Below, one piece after another: positions 42,574 to 51,183 of a DNA stretch of 64,000 nucleotides. Both the position numbers and the translations under genes were made by a program. Within the stretch, counting starts at the first letter, position 1. Every line of letters starts with the position of its first letter. A model generated the notes under the pieces. It made no database searches. It had not been told where the DNA came from and worked only from the letters and a program-made list of their open reading frames with translations. Source of the DNA: Ignavibacteriota bacterium (lineage in GTDB: Bacteria > Bacteroidota > Ignavibacteria > UBA10030); assembly GCA_022616555.1 (NCBI GenBank), contig JAKEEG010000075.1:1-64000 (forward strand), in the 5' to 3' direction.

Positions 42574-43839
42574 CTATTTTGTGAAATTTTTATGAATAGT
42601 TCCTTCTTTCATCACAAAGGCAACTTTTGTCAGGGCATTGATGTCGGTGACAGGATCACCTTCCACGGCAATGATGTCCGCTAACTTGCCCGCTTCGACG
42701 GTGCCTAGCTGATGTTCCATGCGGAGCAATTCGGACGCGGTTACAGTTGCCGAGCGGATGGCGTCGATGGGCTTCATACCATATTCGACCATGCGAAGAA
42801 ATTCCTGTGCGCCAGCCCCATGCTCGAACGCGCCGACGTCAGTGCCAAAGGCGATCTTCACCCCAGCTTTCATCGCTTTCTGGAACACCTCCTTATGACT
42901 TTGGATGATCCGTTTGCGGAAGTCGTTAAGCTCGGTTTGATCATGTGGAAAGTACACGCTTAGCGTTGGACACCAGTACGTTCCATGTTTCACGAGTAGT
43001 TGGATCGTTGCATCGTCCATGAGCATGCCGTGTTCGATGGATCTCACGCCGCCGATGATGGAATTTTTTGCTCCATCGCCTCCGTATGCGTGAGCGGCAA
43101 CGTCTTTGCCCCAGCGCTTTGCTTCGTTAACAACGGCTTGAATGTCTTCAACTGAAACTTGGCTGAGAGATTCAAGCGTTAGAGGGTTGACATGCCGTAA
43201 TGTTCCTGTCGCGTAGAGCTTAATCCAATCGGCTCCGTATTTGACTTCGCGGCGGACTTCATTCACCATTTCCTCGCGCGTGTTGGTGATGGCGGCGGGG
43301 TCGGGCAGGTTGAGATCAGGGTTCATCCCGCTGAGATTCATATGTCCGCCGGTGATTGTCAGCGCGTAGGTGGAAACAAGTAAGCGCGGGCCCGGGATGA
43401 TGCCCTTGTTAATACCGTCGCGAACAGCGACGTCCGCAAAGCCTGCGCCTTCGCTATCAACGTCGCGCATGGTCGTGAAGCCGGCCTCGAGATCTTTCTT
43501 CGCGGCGGCGACTGCTTGCACTGTACGGAACGCCTGTGATTTGGTAATCACCGGCGGAACTGCGCCCTCGTCCTCCGGCTGTAAGAGCACATGTGTGTGA
43601 CAGTCGATGAGTCCCGGCAGCACTGTGTAATGAGAGAGGTCGACGACTGTGGCATTATCGGGAATAGCGATGTTGGTTCCAACCGATTTTATTTTTCCGT
43701 CTTCGACAAGAATGATTTGGTTTGAAAGCACAGACCTTGACTTGGGGTCGACCATTTTGCCGGCTTTAATTGCCGTAACTTGGGCTGCGAGTGGCAGGGA
43801 TACGGCAAGGCTGAGAAATGCGGCGAACAGTTTTTTCAT
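42574..43839 (-). CDS. Exported amidohydrolase (imidazolonepropionase/Xaa-Pro dipeptidase-like)
   Basis: A 421-residue metal-dependent hydrolase with a signal peptide ('FAAFLSLAVSLPLAAQ', about residues 4-19). The TIM-barrel metal residues are visible: 'GLIDCHTHV' (about 76-84), a candidate carboxylated Lys in 'DWIKLYATG' (about 203-211), 'AHAYGG' (about 243), 'SIEHGML' (about 263) and the Asp in 'IAFGTDVGAFEHG' (about 320-332). The group covers exported prolidase- and imidazolonase-type enzymes in related bacteria, so the substrate is open. It stands alone with a family A repeat upstream. Confidence 0.9.
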   Translation of the reverse strand: MKKLFAAFLSLAVSLPLAAQVTAIKAGKMVDPKSRSVLSNQIILVEDGKIKSVGTNIAIPDNATVVDLSHYTVLPGLIDCHTHVLLQPEDEGAVPPVITKSQAFRTVQAVAAAKKDLEAGFTTMRDVDSEGAGFADVAVRDGINKGIIPGPRLLVSTYALTITGGHMNLSGMNPDLNLPDPAAITNTREEMVNEVRREVKYGADWIKLYATGTLRHVNPLTLESLSQVSVEDIQAVVNEAKRWGKDVAAHAYGGDGAKNSIIGGVRSIEHGMLMDDATIQLLVKHGTYWCPTLSVYFPHDQTELNDFRKRIIQSHKEVFQKAMKAGVKIAFGTDVGAFEHGAGAQEFLRMVEYGMKPIDAIRSATVTASELLRMEHQLGTVEAGKLADIIAVEGDPVTDINALTKVAFVMKEGTIHKNFTK

Positions 43840-43920
43840 TGCGGGCTCCTCGGAGTTTTTGGTTCGACAAGGTTCGACAGTATAACTGTCGAACTACACA
43901 AAATCAAACCTCAATAATTC

Positions 43921-44002
43921 GTCATTGCGAGGCGATCTATGCCGAAGCAAGCTCGCCAATGAATAAAACGAGATTGCATTGCTGAAAAACGCTCGCAATG
44001 AC
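43921..44002. repeat. REP/MITE-like palindromic repeat, family A, copy 2
   Basis: An 82-bp copy of the element at 10843-10926: GTCATTGCGAGGCG at the left end, GCTCGCAATGAC at the right, with the same internal GCCGAAGCAA and CGAGATTGC blocks. The middle differs by several bases and a small indel between the copies. Confidence 0.87.
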
Positions 44003-44026
44003 AGAATATTATTGGGAAGGGTTTCT

Positions 44027-44785
44027 CTATAACAACGTTTTCAGCTTGTCGTAACCAGAGCGGCTGACGTTGAGTTTTGTGCCGTCATTGAGGATAGCGA
44101 CGCGGCTGTCTTTGGCGTACAGCTCGATCTTCGCCAGCCGGTCGATATTGAGTATGTATGAGCGGTGGATGCGGACAAAGCGTTTCGCATCGAGCGATAT
44201 TTCCAGCTCTGTCAAACGCTGTTGTTTAAGATGAGATTTGCCATCTGAGCGGATACAGACGTAGTCGTCTTGCGCTTCAATGTAGTCGATGTGCTCAACG
44301 GGGATTACGTGAACTTTTGAGCCTTCACGCACGAGGATGCGTTCGAGTGGTTTGCCAGTCGGTCGGGCGCTTGCGGCAAGCTCTGTACGGGGTAATGGCG
44401 GCTTTCGGTTTGCCCGTTTCATCGCAAGCTCAATCGCTTTGTCAAAGCGCTCTTTATTAAAGGGCTTCAACAGATAATCCACGGCGTGGACGTCGAACGC
44501 CTTGAGAGCAAATTCATCATGCGCCGTTACGAAGATGACGGCGCACTCGTGGTCGAGCAATTCCAGCACCTCAAACCCGCTGAGCTTCGGCATTTGGATG
44601 TCGAGAAACAACAAATCGGGTTTGAGCTCTGATACAGCTTTTACGGCTTCAAAGCCGTTACTGCACTCGGCAAGCACAGTAATGTGAGCATGTGCGTTGA
44701 GATGCTCGCGCACAACATCACGCGCCAACGTTTCGTCATCGACAATAATTGCTTTTAGTGGTTGTGTACTTACCTTGGATTTCAT
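44027..44785 (-). CDS. LytTR-family response regulator
   Basis: A 252-residue DNA-binding response regulator. The receiver domain (about residues 11-125) has 'AIIVDDETLARDVV', the phospho-acceptor Asp in 'LLFLDIQMPKLSG' and the conserved Lys in 'YLLKPFNKERF'. The LytTR domain (about 150-250) shows 'IDYIEAQDDYVCI' and 'FVRIHRSYILNIDRLAKIE'. It pairs with the LytS-type kinase directly upstream (17 bases apart). It probably controls membrane or cell-envelope genes, including the LiaF-like genes that precede the kinase. Confidence 0.94.
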   Translation of the reverse strand: MKSKVSTQPLKAIIVDDETLARDVVREHLNAHAHITVLAECSNGFEAVKAVSELKPDLLFLDIQMPKLSGFEVLELLDHECAVIFVTAHDEFALKAFDVHAVDYLLKPFNKERFDKAIELAMKRANRKPPLPRTELAASARPTGKPLERILVREGSKVHVIPVEHIDYIEAQDDYVCIRSDGKSHLKQQRLTELEISLDAKRFVRIHRSYILNIDRLAKIELYAKDSRVAILNDGTKLNVSRSGYDKLKTLL

Positions 44786-44802
44786 AAACTTTGATCTCGC
44801 TT

Positions 44803-45855
44803 TTACTCATTAGCCGGCAATGCCAGCTCGGCGCGAAACATGCCGTTGTGTTCCGACACATCAAGACGAGCGTCTTTCTGAAATGACGTCTGCAACCTAT
44901 TTCGTATGTTTGCTAGACCGAGTCCGCTGCTAGTAGTTCGGGAACGGTCAGGGTCGCATGGATTTTCGACAACGATTGAAAGCCGGCTTCCGTTGAGTTC
45001 GGTGTGCAGCCGTATTGTGCCCCCCTCGATGAGATGCTTGATGCCGTGGTTCACGGCATTTTCGACGATAGGTTGGAGGATGAGAGGTGGGACGAGGCAG
45101 GGGAGCGCAGATTCATCAATATGTTGCTCGACTTTGAGTCTCTCTCCAAATCGCACTTGCTCGATTTGCAAGAAGCCCAAAGCGAGCTCTATTTCCTGAC
45201 TAAGCGAAATCGACTCCTGCGCGCCGAGTTTCAGGCTTTTTCTGAAAAAATCCGCTAGCAGGACAGTCATGTTCCGCGCCGCTTCAGGGCTCTTCGTTGT
45301 CAGCGCACTGATAGAATTCAAGCTGTTGAACAGGAAATGCGGGTCGATTTGCGCGCGCAGAGCGCGAAGCTCCGCTTCCTGTGCGAGGAGACGGAGTTGA
45401 AATGAGCGCTCTTCAATTTTCCTCGTTTCCTCCAAAGCTACAATTAAATAAAGAATAGCAACAACAAGAAGATACAGTACGAGTCCTATACCGAAAAACA
45501 ACCGACTGTCAATGATAACATTATCCAAAGCGGGATGCGGGGATGCGTGTTGAAACAACCAAAGCCATCCCTGCCCGAGCAGCACCCACAAGGAGCTCTC
45601 AAGCGATCCACTGATAAGATAAATGAGGGAGAGTTTGAGAAAGTCGGTCTTTGCAAGTGGAAACGCCCGGCACAGGTACCAGCTTGAGAGGCAGATGAAG
45701 GCGTACACCAACGCCATCGGCAGCGTAAGGATGAACGCCGGAATCCAGTTGACATCACCCACCGCCACGAGGAGTGTTGCCAGCAGGATCCCGATGATGA
45801 GCCACGCGAGAAGATAAATCGCGAGCTTTCGTTTGTCAGAAAGGATAGGGTGCAC
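44803..45855 (-). CDS. LytS/YehU-type sensor histidine kinase
   Basis: A 350-residue membrane histidine kinase. Four to five hydrophobic helices (about residues 12-145) form the sensor. The His_kinase domain has the phospho-acceptor His in 'ALRAQIDPHFLFNSLNSISAL' in segments near 165-185, and the ATP-binding domain carries 'LQPIVENAVNHGIKHL' (about 260-275) and 'GLGLANIRNRL' (about 318-328). GTG start at 45855. It follows the LiaF-like gene stop by 11 bases. It phosphorylates the LytTR regulator encoded next. Confidence 0.93.
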   Translation of the reverse strand: MHPILSDKRKLAIYLLAWLIIGILLATLLVAVGDVNWIPAFILTLPMALVYAFICLSSWYLCRAFPLAKTDFLKLSLIYLISGSLESSLWVLLGQGWLWLFQHASPHPALDNVIIDSRLFFGIGLVLYLLVVAILYLIVALEETRKIEERSFQLRLLAQEAELRALRAQIDPHFLFNSLNSISALTTKSPEAARNMTVLLADFFRKSLKLGAQESISLSQEIELALGFLQIEQVRFGERLKVEQHIDESALPCLVPPLILQPIVENAVNHGIKHLIEGGTIRLHTELNGSRLSIVVENPCDPDRSRTTSSGLGLANIRNRLQTSFQKDARLDVSEHNGMFRAELALPANE

Positions 45856-45866
45856 TGTACAGTTTG

Positions 45867-46580
45867 TTAATTCTTAATCTCTGCGCCGCCCATGACGACA
45901 GTACCCTTGATGATGAGCCGTTGCGTAGACCCCCCTTTGGGAGGCTGCGTGGTGTCTTCGAATGCTCCCATGATGGGCACTCCTTCGATGACAACAGTCC
46001 ATTCTTTTGGCACCCTCAATTCAATGCCTCCCCACATGGCAAAAATTTCAATGACTGCATCTCCGTCTTTGATTACCGCTTGACGAAGGTCTATTTCCAT
46101 GCCACCCATAACGGCAGTAAGCTCTCCGCCGCGAAAATCCTGTGACGTATTGCTGCCCTCAATGCCCGCCATCACCGCGATGTGGCTGATTGTGGAATTC
46201 GTCTCTTTCGGTTCGCTCCATCCGGCAAACAATGTGCCGCCACCCGTCCGGCGCTTCATGGCGTTCCAGAGCATGCTGCCACCGAAGCCGATGAGAATGA
46301 GCGGCCAGAAATGCGACCAGCGAAAATCGATAACGTAGAGCCGGTCAAGCAGGAGAAGCGCTCCGCCAACGGTCAGGAGAAATCCGAACAGCTTCCCTCC
46401 GTGTTCACTATAGACCAGCTTGGATATACCGAGTGCAATCAACAGCACCGGCCAGTAACGCAGGTACTCGCGCGCCTCCAGAATTTCAAAGTTCCCTAGC
46501 ATGAAGAGCGTGCCGATGATGACGATAATGAGTCCCATCACCAGTTGCGGTGAGAAACCAAATTTCGGTTTAGTTTGCAT
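45867..46580 (-). CDS. LiaF-like membrane protein
   Basis: A 237-residue protein. The N-terminal ~110 residues have four membrane helices with short loops ('GLIIVIIGTLFMLGNFEI', 'YWPVLLIALGISKLV'). The C terminus (about 130-235) is a beta-rich 'toast-rack' type domain with 'DFRGGELTAVMGGMEIDLRQA' in two pieces and 'MWGGIELRVPKEWTVV', matching the LiaF/YvqF cell-wall response family. LiaF proteins modulate two-component signalling during envelope stress. It overlaps the upstream membrane gene by 11 bases and precedes the LytS-LytT pair, so the four probably form one signalling operon. Confidence 0.87.
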   Translation of the reverse strand: MQTKPKFGFSPQLVMGLIIVIIGTLFMLGNFEILEAREYLRYWPVLLIALGISKLVYSEHGGKLFGFLLTVGGALLLLDRLYVIDFRWSHFWPLILIGFGGSMLWNAMKRRTGGGTLFAGWSEPKETNSTISHIAVMAGIEGSNTSQDFRGGELTAVMGGMEIDLRQAVIKDGDAVIEIFAMWGGIELRVPKEWTVVIEGVPIMGAFEDTTQPPKGGSTQRLIIKGTVVMGGAEIKN

Positions 46581-46947
46581 TGTGATTCTCCTTTGCGAGA
46601 GTATTCTCAGAGCGTTGCGGCAAGGCTTTCCAAATTTCGCTTACACCCCACCCGATGAGCAACATCGGCCAGGTGTCCCAAAATCCTAACCCAAAAAAAT
46701 GCTGAATGGAGACAAAGAACCAAAGCCCGAGAAATAAGAGCCAGATGCCTTCAGTGGTTTCTTTCTGGCTTCCCGAACTAAGAATTTTGTTAACGCCGAT
46801 GACAATCATGATCAGCGGCCAGTAACCCCACACTGAGCCCGCTTCGATAATATTGACATTGTCCAGCAAAATCAATGTTCCGAACAAGAAGAGTAAAATT
46901 CCAAAGACAATGTCATTGCGTATCTTGCGCTTTGTTGCTCTGCTCAT
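46570..46947 (-). CDS. LiaI/LiaF-type transmembrane domain protein
   Basis: A 125-residue membrane protein with four hydrophobic segments (about residues 11-30, 35-52, 63-80 and 82-100) and a polar tail. The layout 'GILLFLFGTLILLDNVNII' then 'YWPLIMIVIGVNKIL' repeats the helices of the downstream LiaF-like protein, so the two are paralogous in the membrane part. It lacks the beta-rich domain. Basic N terminus ('SRATKRKIRND'). Probably the first gene of the operon that ends with the LytTR regulator. Confidence 0.8.
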   Translation of the reverse strand: MSRATKRKIRNDIVFGILLFLFGTLILLDNVNIIEAGSVWGYWPLIMIVIGVNKILSSGSQKETTEGIWLLFLGLWFFVSIQHFFGLGFWDTWPMLLIGWGVSEIWKALPQRSENTLAKENHNAN

Positions 46948-47095
46948 AGCACCTCCGGAAGTGAAGTAGTGTAATGTGCTACTCCAAGATACAGCGCAGT
47001 TGTGGAAATGTTACATGCTTTTCGGCGGGTTGTGGTTGGGTACCGGCGAACGGAGAGCGAAAGGGATTGAATTATTGAGTCATTGAACCATTTGG

Positions 47096-47680
47096 TCATT
47101 GTGGGCCGGTCTGAGGTAAATCGTCTGGAGAATCAATATCAACAGAACCAGCCGGAAAGACTATGCGTATAGCATCGTCATGATGATTATGGATTACAGC
47201 TTTCGCGCCTTTGTCGTCTCGGAGTAAAAGCAACTCTGGAAAAAGTGACCGCGCAAACAGAGCGGGGACGCCGAGCGTATTCGAGTATGCGGACGCAACA
47301 ATCGGCTTACCGGTCGTGATGTATTTCTCGATAATGGAGTTGAGTAATTCAACAGTGATAAGCGGCTGGTCGCCCAGCAGAATAAGGGCGGCGTCAGTTG
47401 CCTTCGGCAGACTGCGAATTCCCTCGCCTATAGATAAACCGATGCCATCTTGCCATTGTGCGTTGACGACGAATTGAACCGGTAGTTCCGACAATTCTGC
47501 TTTCATCCGCTCTACTTCTGCACCAAGGACAACGGACACGAATGCAGCGTTCGATTGAAGCGCAACCTGCGTAATGTGGCGGAGGAGTGTCGTTCCTTTG
47601 AATGGGGCAAGCTGTTTCGGGGAGCCGAATCGTGAAGAACCGCCGGCGGCGAGGAGTATGATGGCAATGTGGTGGGGCAT
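47096..47680 (-). CDS. mocA: MocA-type molybdenum cofactor nucleotidyltransferase
   Basis: A 194-residue nucleotidyltransferase of the MobA-like NTP-transferase group. The N-terminal signature 'ILLAAGGSSRFGSPKQLAPF' (about residues 8-27) binds CTP or GTP, and 'LILLGDQPLIT' (about 99-109) has the metal-binding Asp. MocA adds CMP to molybdopterin for molybdenum hydroxylases of the xanthine dehydrogenase family. The start is ATG at 47680 rather than the track's 47725, since the frame above crosses a terminator hairpin. The XdhC-type gene at 51-52 kb supports this reading over MobA, which serves other enzymes. Confidence 0.82.
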   Translation of the reverse strand: MPHHIAIILLAAGGSSRFGSPKQLAPFKGTTLLRHITQVALQSNAAFVSVVLGAEVERMKAELSELPVQFVVNAQWQDGIGLSIGEGIRSLPKATDAALILLGDQPLITVELLNSIIEKYITTGKPIVASAYSNTLGVPALFARSLFPELLLLRDDKGAKAVIHNHHDDAIRIVFPAGSVDIDSPDDLPQTGPQ

Positions 47681-47687
47681 AAAACGA

Positions 47688-47715
47688 GCAGGCGAGGATG
47701 TATATCCTCGCCTGC
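47688..47715 (-). terminator. Intrinsic terminator after pepF
   Basis: A 12-bp perfect stem (GCAGGCGAGGAT / ATCCTCGCCTGC) around a 4-base loop follows the pepF stop by about 11 bases on the minus strand. It is followed by TCGTTTTA, a modest T-run. It separates pepF from mocA. Confidence 0.7.
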
Positions 47716-47725
47716 AGTCTGTCAT

Positions 47726-49612
47726 TTATTTCTTCATTCTATCTAAAATCTTCTCCATCTCGTCCATCACGCGGTTCATTTTTTTCATTGTCAGCTCGAA
47801 CGGAGCGTCGGTTGTCATATCGACGCCGGCTTTCTTGAGCAGTTCGATGGGATAATCCGAGCCGCCCGCAGAGAGGAAGTCGAGGTACTTCTTCGTCGCC
47901 GTCTTATCGCCGGCAATCACCTGTTCCGAGAGCGCAGCTGATGCCGTAAATGATGTAGCGTATTGATAGACGTAGAAATTATAATAGAAGTGCGGAATAT
48001 ATGCCCACTCGGCATTGATCTCGTCATCAACAATGCACACGCCTTTATCGTGGCCATAATACTTCCGGACGATGTCTTTGTAGAGTTCGTTGAGCGCATC
48101 GCCTGTTAATGCTTCGCCGCGCTCTGCCATCTCGTGTGTGCGGAGCTCGAACTCGGCAAACTGTGTCTGACGGAAGACCGTGCCTTTAATGTTTTCGAGG
48201 AAGCTGCCGAGCAACGAGAGCCGCACATTGTCGTCTTTGATGGTCTTGAGCATGTAGTCGATCAACAATGCTTCGTTGAATGTCGACGCCACTTCCGCCA
48301 CAAAGATCGGGTAGTTGGCGGTCGCGAACGGCTGATTTTTGTTGGAGAGATAGCTCTGCATCGTGTGTCCCAGCTCGTGCGTTAACGTGCTCACGTCATC
48401 GTACTTGCCATTGTAATTGAGCAGCATATAGGGGTGAATGTCGTACACCGAACCGTTGGAGTATGCTCCTGAGCGCTTGCCCTCGGTCGGATATACATCC
48501 AGCCAGCGGTCGTTAAATGCTTTACGTATGACATCCACGTAGTCTTTACCGAGCGGGTCGAGGGAGGTAATGACGAGCTTTTGTCCATCGTCATAAGAGT
48601 ATTTTAAATCCACGTCGTTCAGGAGTGGAGCATACAGGTCGTAATAATGCAATTCGCTAACGCCTAAGATGCGCTTCCGGAGATTCAGATAGCGGTGGAA
48701 TGTCCCGATGTTCGCATTAACGTTTTTGACGAGGCTGTGGTACACTTCGACAGGGATATTGTTCGCGTCCAAGGCGTTCTCGAGCGCAGTTTTGTATTTC
48801 CGCGCGCGGGTGTAGAACATATTCTTTTTCACCTCAGCGTCCAATTGCGTGCCAAATGTCCGGCGGTAGTCATTAAGTTTGCCGAAGAATGCGGCGAAGA
48901 CTTTTTTGCGGTCATCGCGATTGGTCGATGCGCGGTGCAGGCTGAAATTCGCCTTCGAGAGTTTGACGGCTTTCCCGTCGCTGAGTGTGACTTCTGCGAA
49001 TGGGAAATCAGCATCGGAGAAGATGCTATAAATATTTTGGGCTCCGCCCGCCATCAGGCTGGCGTCCGCGATGATTTTTTCTTCGCCCTCTGTGCCTGTG
49101 TGCGCCTTGCGTCGCAGGATGTCGTCGAGGTAATGCTTGTAGATACCGAGTTTCGGCTCGCTTTTCAGGAAGCCGTCGATGGTCGAGCGCTCAATCTTGA
49201 GGATCTCCGGTTCGATGAACGCCGCAGCCGCGCTAAAGTTTGAGCCGATTTGGCTCATCTCCTGCTGCATGCCGAGGTATTTGGAGTCGCGCGTATCTTG
49301 GTCGGAATTCATACTCGCATAACTATAGAGCCGGTAGAATTCCTTTGTCATGTTTGTGGTGAGCTCAAGGCAGCCGAGCAGTTGTTGCGAAGAGGAACCG
49401 AGCTTTCCTTTGTATTGCTCGATGTTAGGGATTCCGGCAACGAGCTTTTCGCGTGCCGCTTTCCATTCATCGTCAGATTTAAAAATGTGTGTGAGGTCCC
49501 ATTTGTACTTATCAGAAATTTTACTCCTGTCCTGGTCCTGTGCAAACGCCGTTTGCCCTTCTACTATTGAAAAGGCGAGAATAGAGAGTGAAATAGTCGT
49601 CAACGGGTGCAT
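47726..49612 (-). CDS. pepF: Exported oligoendopeptidase F (M3 family)
   Basis: A 628-residue zinc metallopeptidase of family M3 that cuts short peptides. The zinc motif is HELGH in 'LTHELGHTMQSYLSNK' (about residues 414-429), with the third ligand Glu in the following 'AEVASTFNEALL' (about 438-449). The N terminus has a signal peptide ('ISLSILAFSIVEGQTAFAQ', about residues 6-24), so the enzyme is exported, unlike the usual cytoplasmic PepF. ATG at 49612 with GAAGGGGG upstream is preferred to the track's start at 49681, which lies before the signal peptide. Terminated by the hairpin at 47688-47715. Confidence 0.92.
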   Translation of the reverse strand: MHPLTTISLSILAFSIVEGQTAFAQDQDRSKISDKYKWDLTHIFKSDDEWKAAREKLVAGIPNIEQYKGKLGSSSQQLLGCLELTTNMTKEFYRLYSYASMNSDQDTRDSKYLGMQQEMSQIGSNFSAAAAFIEPEILKIERSTIDGFLKSEPKLGIYKHYLDDILRRKAHTGTEGEEKIIADASLMAGGAQNIYSIFSDADFPFAEVTLSDGKAVKLSKANFSLHRASTNRDDRKKVFAAFFGKLNDYRRTFGTQLDAEVKKNMFYTRARKYKTALENALDANNIPVEVYHSLVKNVNANIGTFHRYLNLRKRILGVSELHYYDLYAPLLNDVDLKYSYDDGQKLVITSLDPLGKDYVDVIRKAFNDRWLDVYPTEGKRSGAYSNGSVYDIHPYMLLNYNGKYDDVSTLTHELGHTMQSYLSNKNQPFATANYPIFVAEVASTFNEALLIDYMLKTIKDDNVRLSLLGSFLENIKGTVFRQTQFAEFELRTHEMAERGEALTGDALNELYKDIVRKYYGHDKGVCIVDDEINAEWAYIPHFYYNFYVYQYATSFTASAALSEQVIAGDKTATKKYLDFLSAGGSDYPIELLKKAGVDMTTDAPFELTMKKMNRVMDEMEKILDRMKK

Positions 49613-49767
49613 GAATCCCCCTTCGTCTGAATGGTAAGTGAATTCGTTCAATGGCTGTCTTAAGTTTACGGAACTAGGCATAGAGTGTTTCAGTTAGTTA
49701 GATATTTAAGAAGAATGTACGGGTGGATTGCTCGAACGGCAAGGGAAAAAGCCGATTATCTGGCGCA

Positions 49768-49803
49768 TAAAAAATCCCCCGTATCGCACAACTGATACGG
49801 GGG
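49768..49803 (-). terminator. Intrinsic terminator after cytochrome c gene
   Basis: A 10-bp stem CCCCCGTATC / GATACGGGGG with an 8-base loop, then ATTTTTTA on the minus strand, starts 19 bases after the cytochrome c stop. A textbook intrinsic terminator. Confidence 0.88.
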
Positions 49804-49821
49804 GTATACTCAGGACAAATA

Positions 49822-51069
49822 CTATTGCTGCCACGAACGGATGAATGCGATCACGTCGTTCATCTCTTCATCTGAGAGAGTCTTTCCAAACCCGGGCATT
49901 CGTAAGCTGACTTGCCCGGCGCTGATGAATTCCTTCAGCGTCTTATCATCAATAGTGGGCGCCAGCTCCGACATTTTGGCATTTGTTGCTGGGGCTCCTG
50001 TTCCGTTTTCGCCATGACACGCCCGGCATCGCATTGAGAAAATGGCTTTACCTCTCTCGATGCCACTGTTTTGTGTGATCTGTTCAGTTTGATGCACAGG
50101 CGGAGCGGTACGTTTGATTGGCGGTACGGATTTCAAGTAAAGATAAATTGCGCGCAGGTCGTCTTCATCCCAAAGACCGTACTCGGCATAGGGCATGTGG
50201 GTGACGAGCACGCGTCCGTCCGGCCGTGTGCCCGTTCGCACGGCAAGCAGAAATTGTTCTTCTGTCCAATTGCCAATCCCCGTTTCCGCATCAGGAGTAA
50301 TGTTTGTCGCATATGCCCAGATCGGGTCGCCTTCTATCTGTCCGAAACTGATTGAACTTCCGGCGAAGAGACTGTCAAAGTAAAATGACCCGTCGTTCAG
50401 ATTACGCGGGGTATGGCAATCCGAGCACAGTGCGGCGTGCTTTGCGAGATACTGGCCGTATTCGGGAGTGACGCTGCGCGCGGGGGTCGGGATAGGCTCA
50501 GTGATCGGCGGCTCGGGACCGACAACGCCGAGCGCAAAAAGCATTTTTGTCGGGAAGCGGATATCATGCGGCGTTACTTTATTGTTTACCGGTGGAATAC
50601 TGCGGAGGTATGATACAATGGCGAACACGTCGTCATCGGAAAGCCCTTTCAGCGTTGCCATCGGCATAAGGGGGAACAAGGGTTTTCCATCGTGGCGAAT
50701 GCCCTCGCGAATTGCGCGAACAATTTCACCATCTGTCCAGCTGCCAATGCCGGTTTCATTGTCCGGTGTGATGTTTGGTGTGTAGAACATCCCGAAGCCT
50801 GGCCCGACGTTTGTCAAATCAAACGGCCTTCCTCCGCTCGGCGGAGCGTCGGGATGCGGGGTAGCAGAATGGCACCCCCAGCACGTATTGCCGTACTTAA
50901 AGAGGAATTCACCACGCGAGATGGTTGCCGAATCCATCGATGCCATTCGCGTGGAGGCGGCACGCTCGTGTGGGTTGTCCCACGTTGCGTTAATAAATAC
51001 CACGAGTCCGCCAATGAGCACAATGACGATACCCACAAGCCAGCCGAGTACCTTGAGGACGCGTTTCAT
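49822..51069 (-). CDS. Membrane-anchored tri-haem cytochrome c
   Basis: A 415-residue periplasmic cytochrome with an N-terminal anchor helix ('VLGWLVGIVIVLIGGLVVFI', about residues 7-26). Three CxxCH haem sites are seen: CWGCH (about residue 64), CSDCH (about 213) and CRACH (about 345). The third domain resembles a cytochrome-c oxidase/cbb3-like single-haem module with 'MPGFGKTLSDEEMNDVIAFI' near the end. Such tri-haem subunits often take electrons from molybdenum hydroxylases or alcohol/aldehyde dehydrogenases. The dehydrogenase itself is not in the window. ATG at 51069 has AAGGAG in front; the track's 51165 start is upstream of the anchor. Confidence 0.9.
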   Translation of the reverse strand: MKRVLKVLGWLVGIVIVLIGGLVVFINATWDNPHERAASTRMASMDSATISRGEFLFKYGNTCWGCHSATPHPDAPPSGGRPFDLTNVGPGFGMFYTPNITPDNETGIGSWTDGEIVRAIREGIRHDGKPLFPLMPMATLKGLSDDDVFAIVSYLRSIPPVNNKVTPHDIRFPTKMLFALGVVGPEPPITEPIPTPARSVTPEYGQYLAKHAALCSDCHTPRNLNDGSFYFDSLFAGSSISFGQIEGDPIWAYATNITPDAETGIGNWTEEQFLLAVRTGTRPDGRVLVTHMPYAEYGLWDEDDLRAIYLYLKSVPPIKRTAPPVHQTEQITQNSGIERGKAIFSMRCRACHGENGTGAPATNAKMSELAPTIDDKTLKEFISAGQVSLRMPGFGKTLSDEEMNDVIAFIRSWQQ

Positions 51070-51183
51070 ATAGTTCGACTCCTTCTTATCTAAACTTATT
51101 GATGACAACTGTGTGGGGGAGATTCTTCGGGGGACAAATATACACGCTGAAGTTTGAAACGGCAAGTGAAAAAAGTGTGGAAA

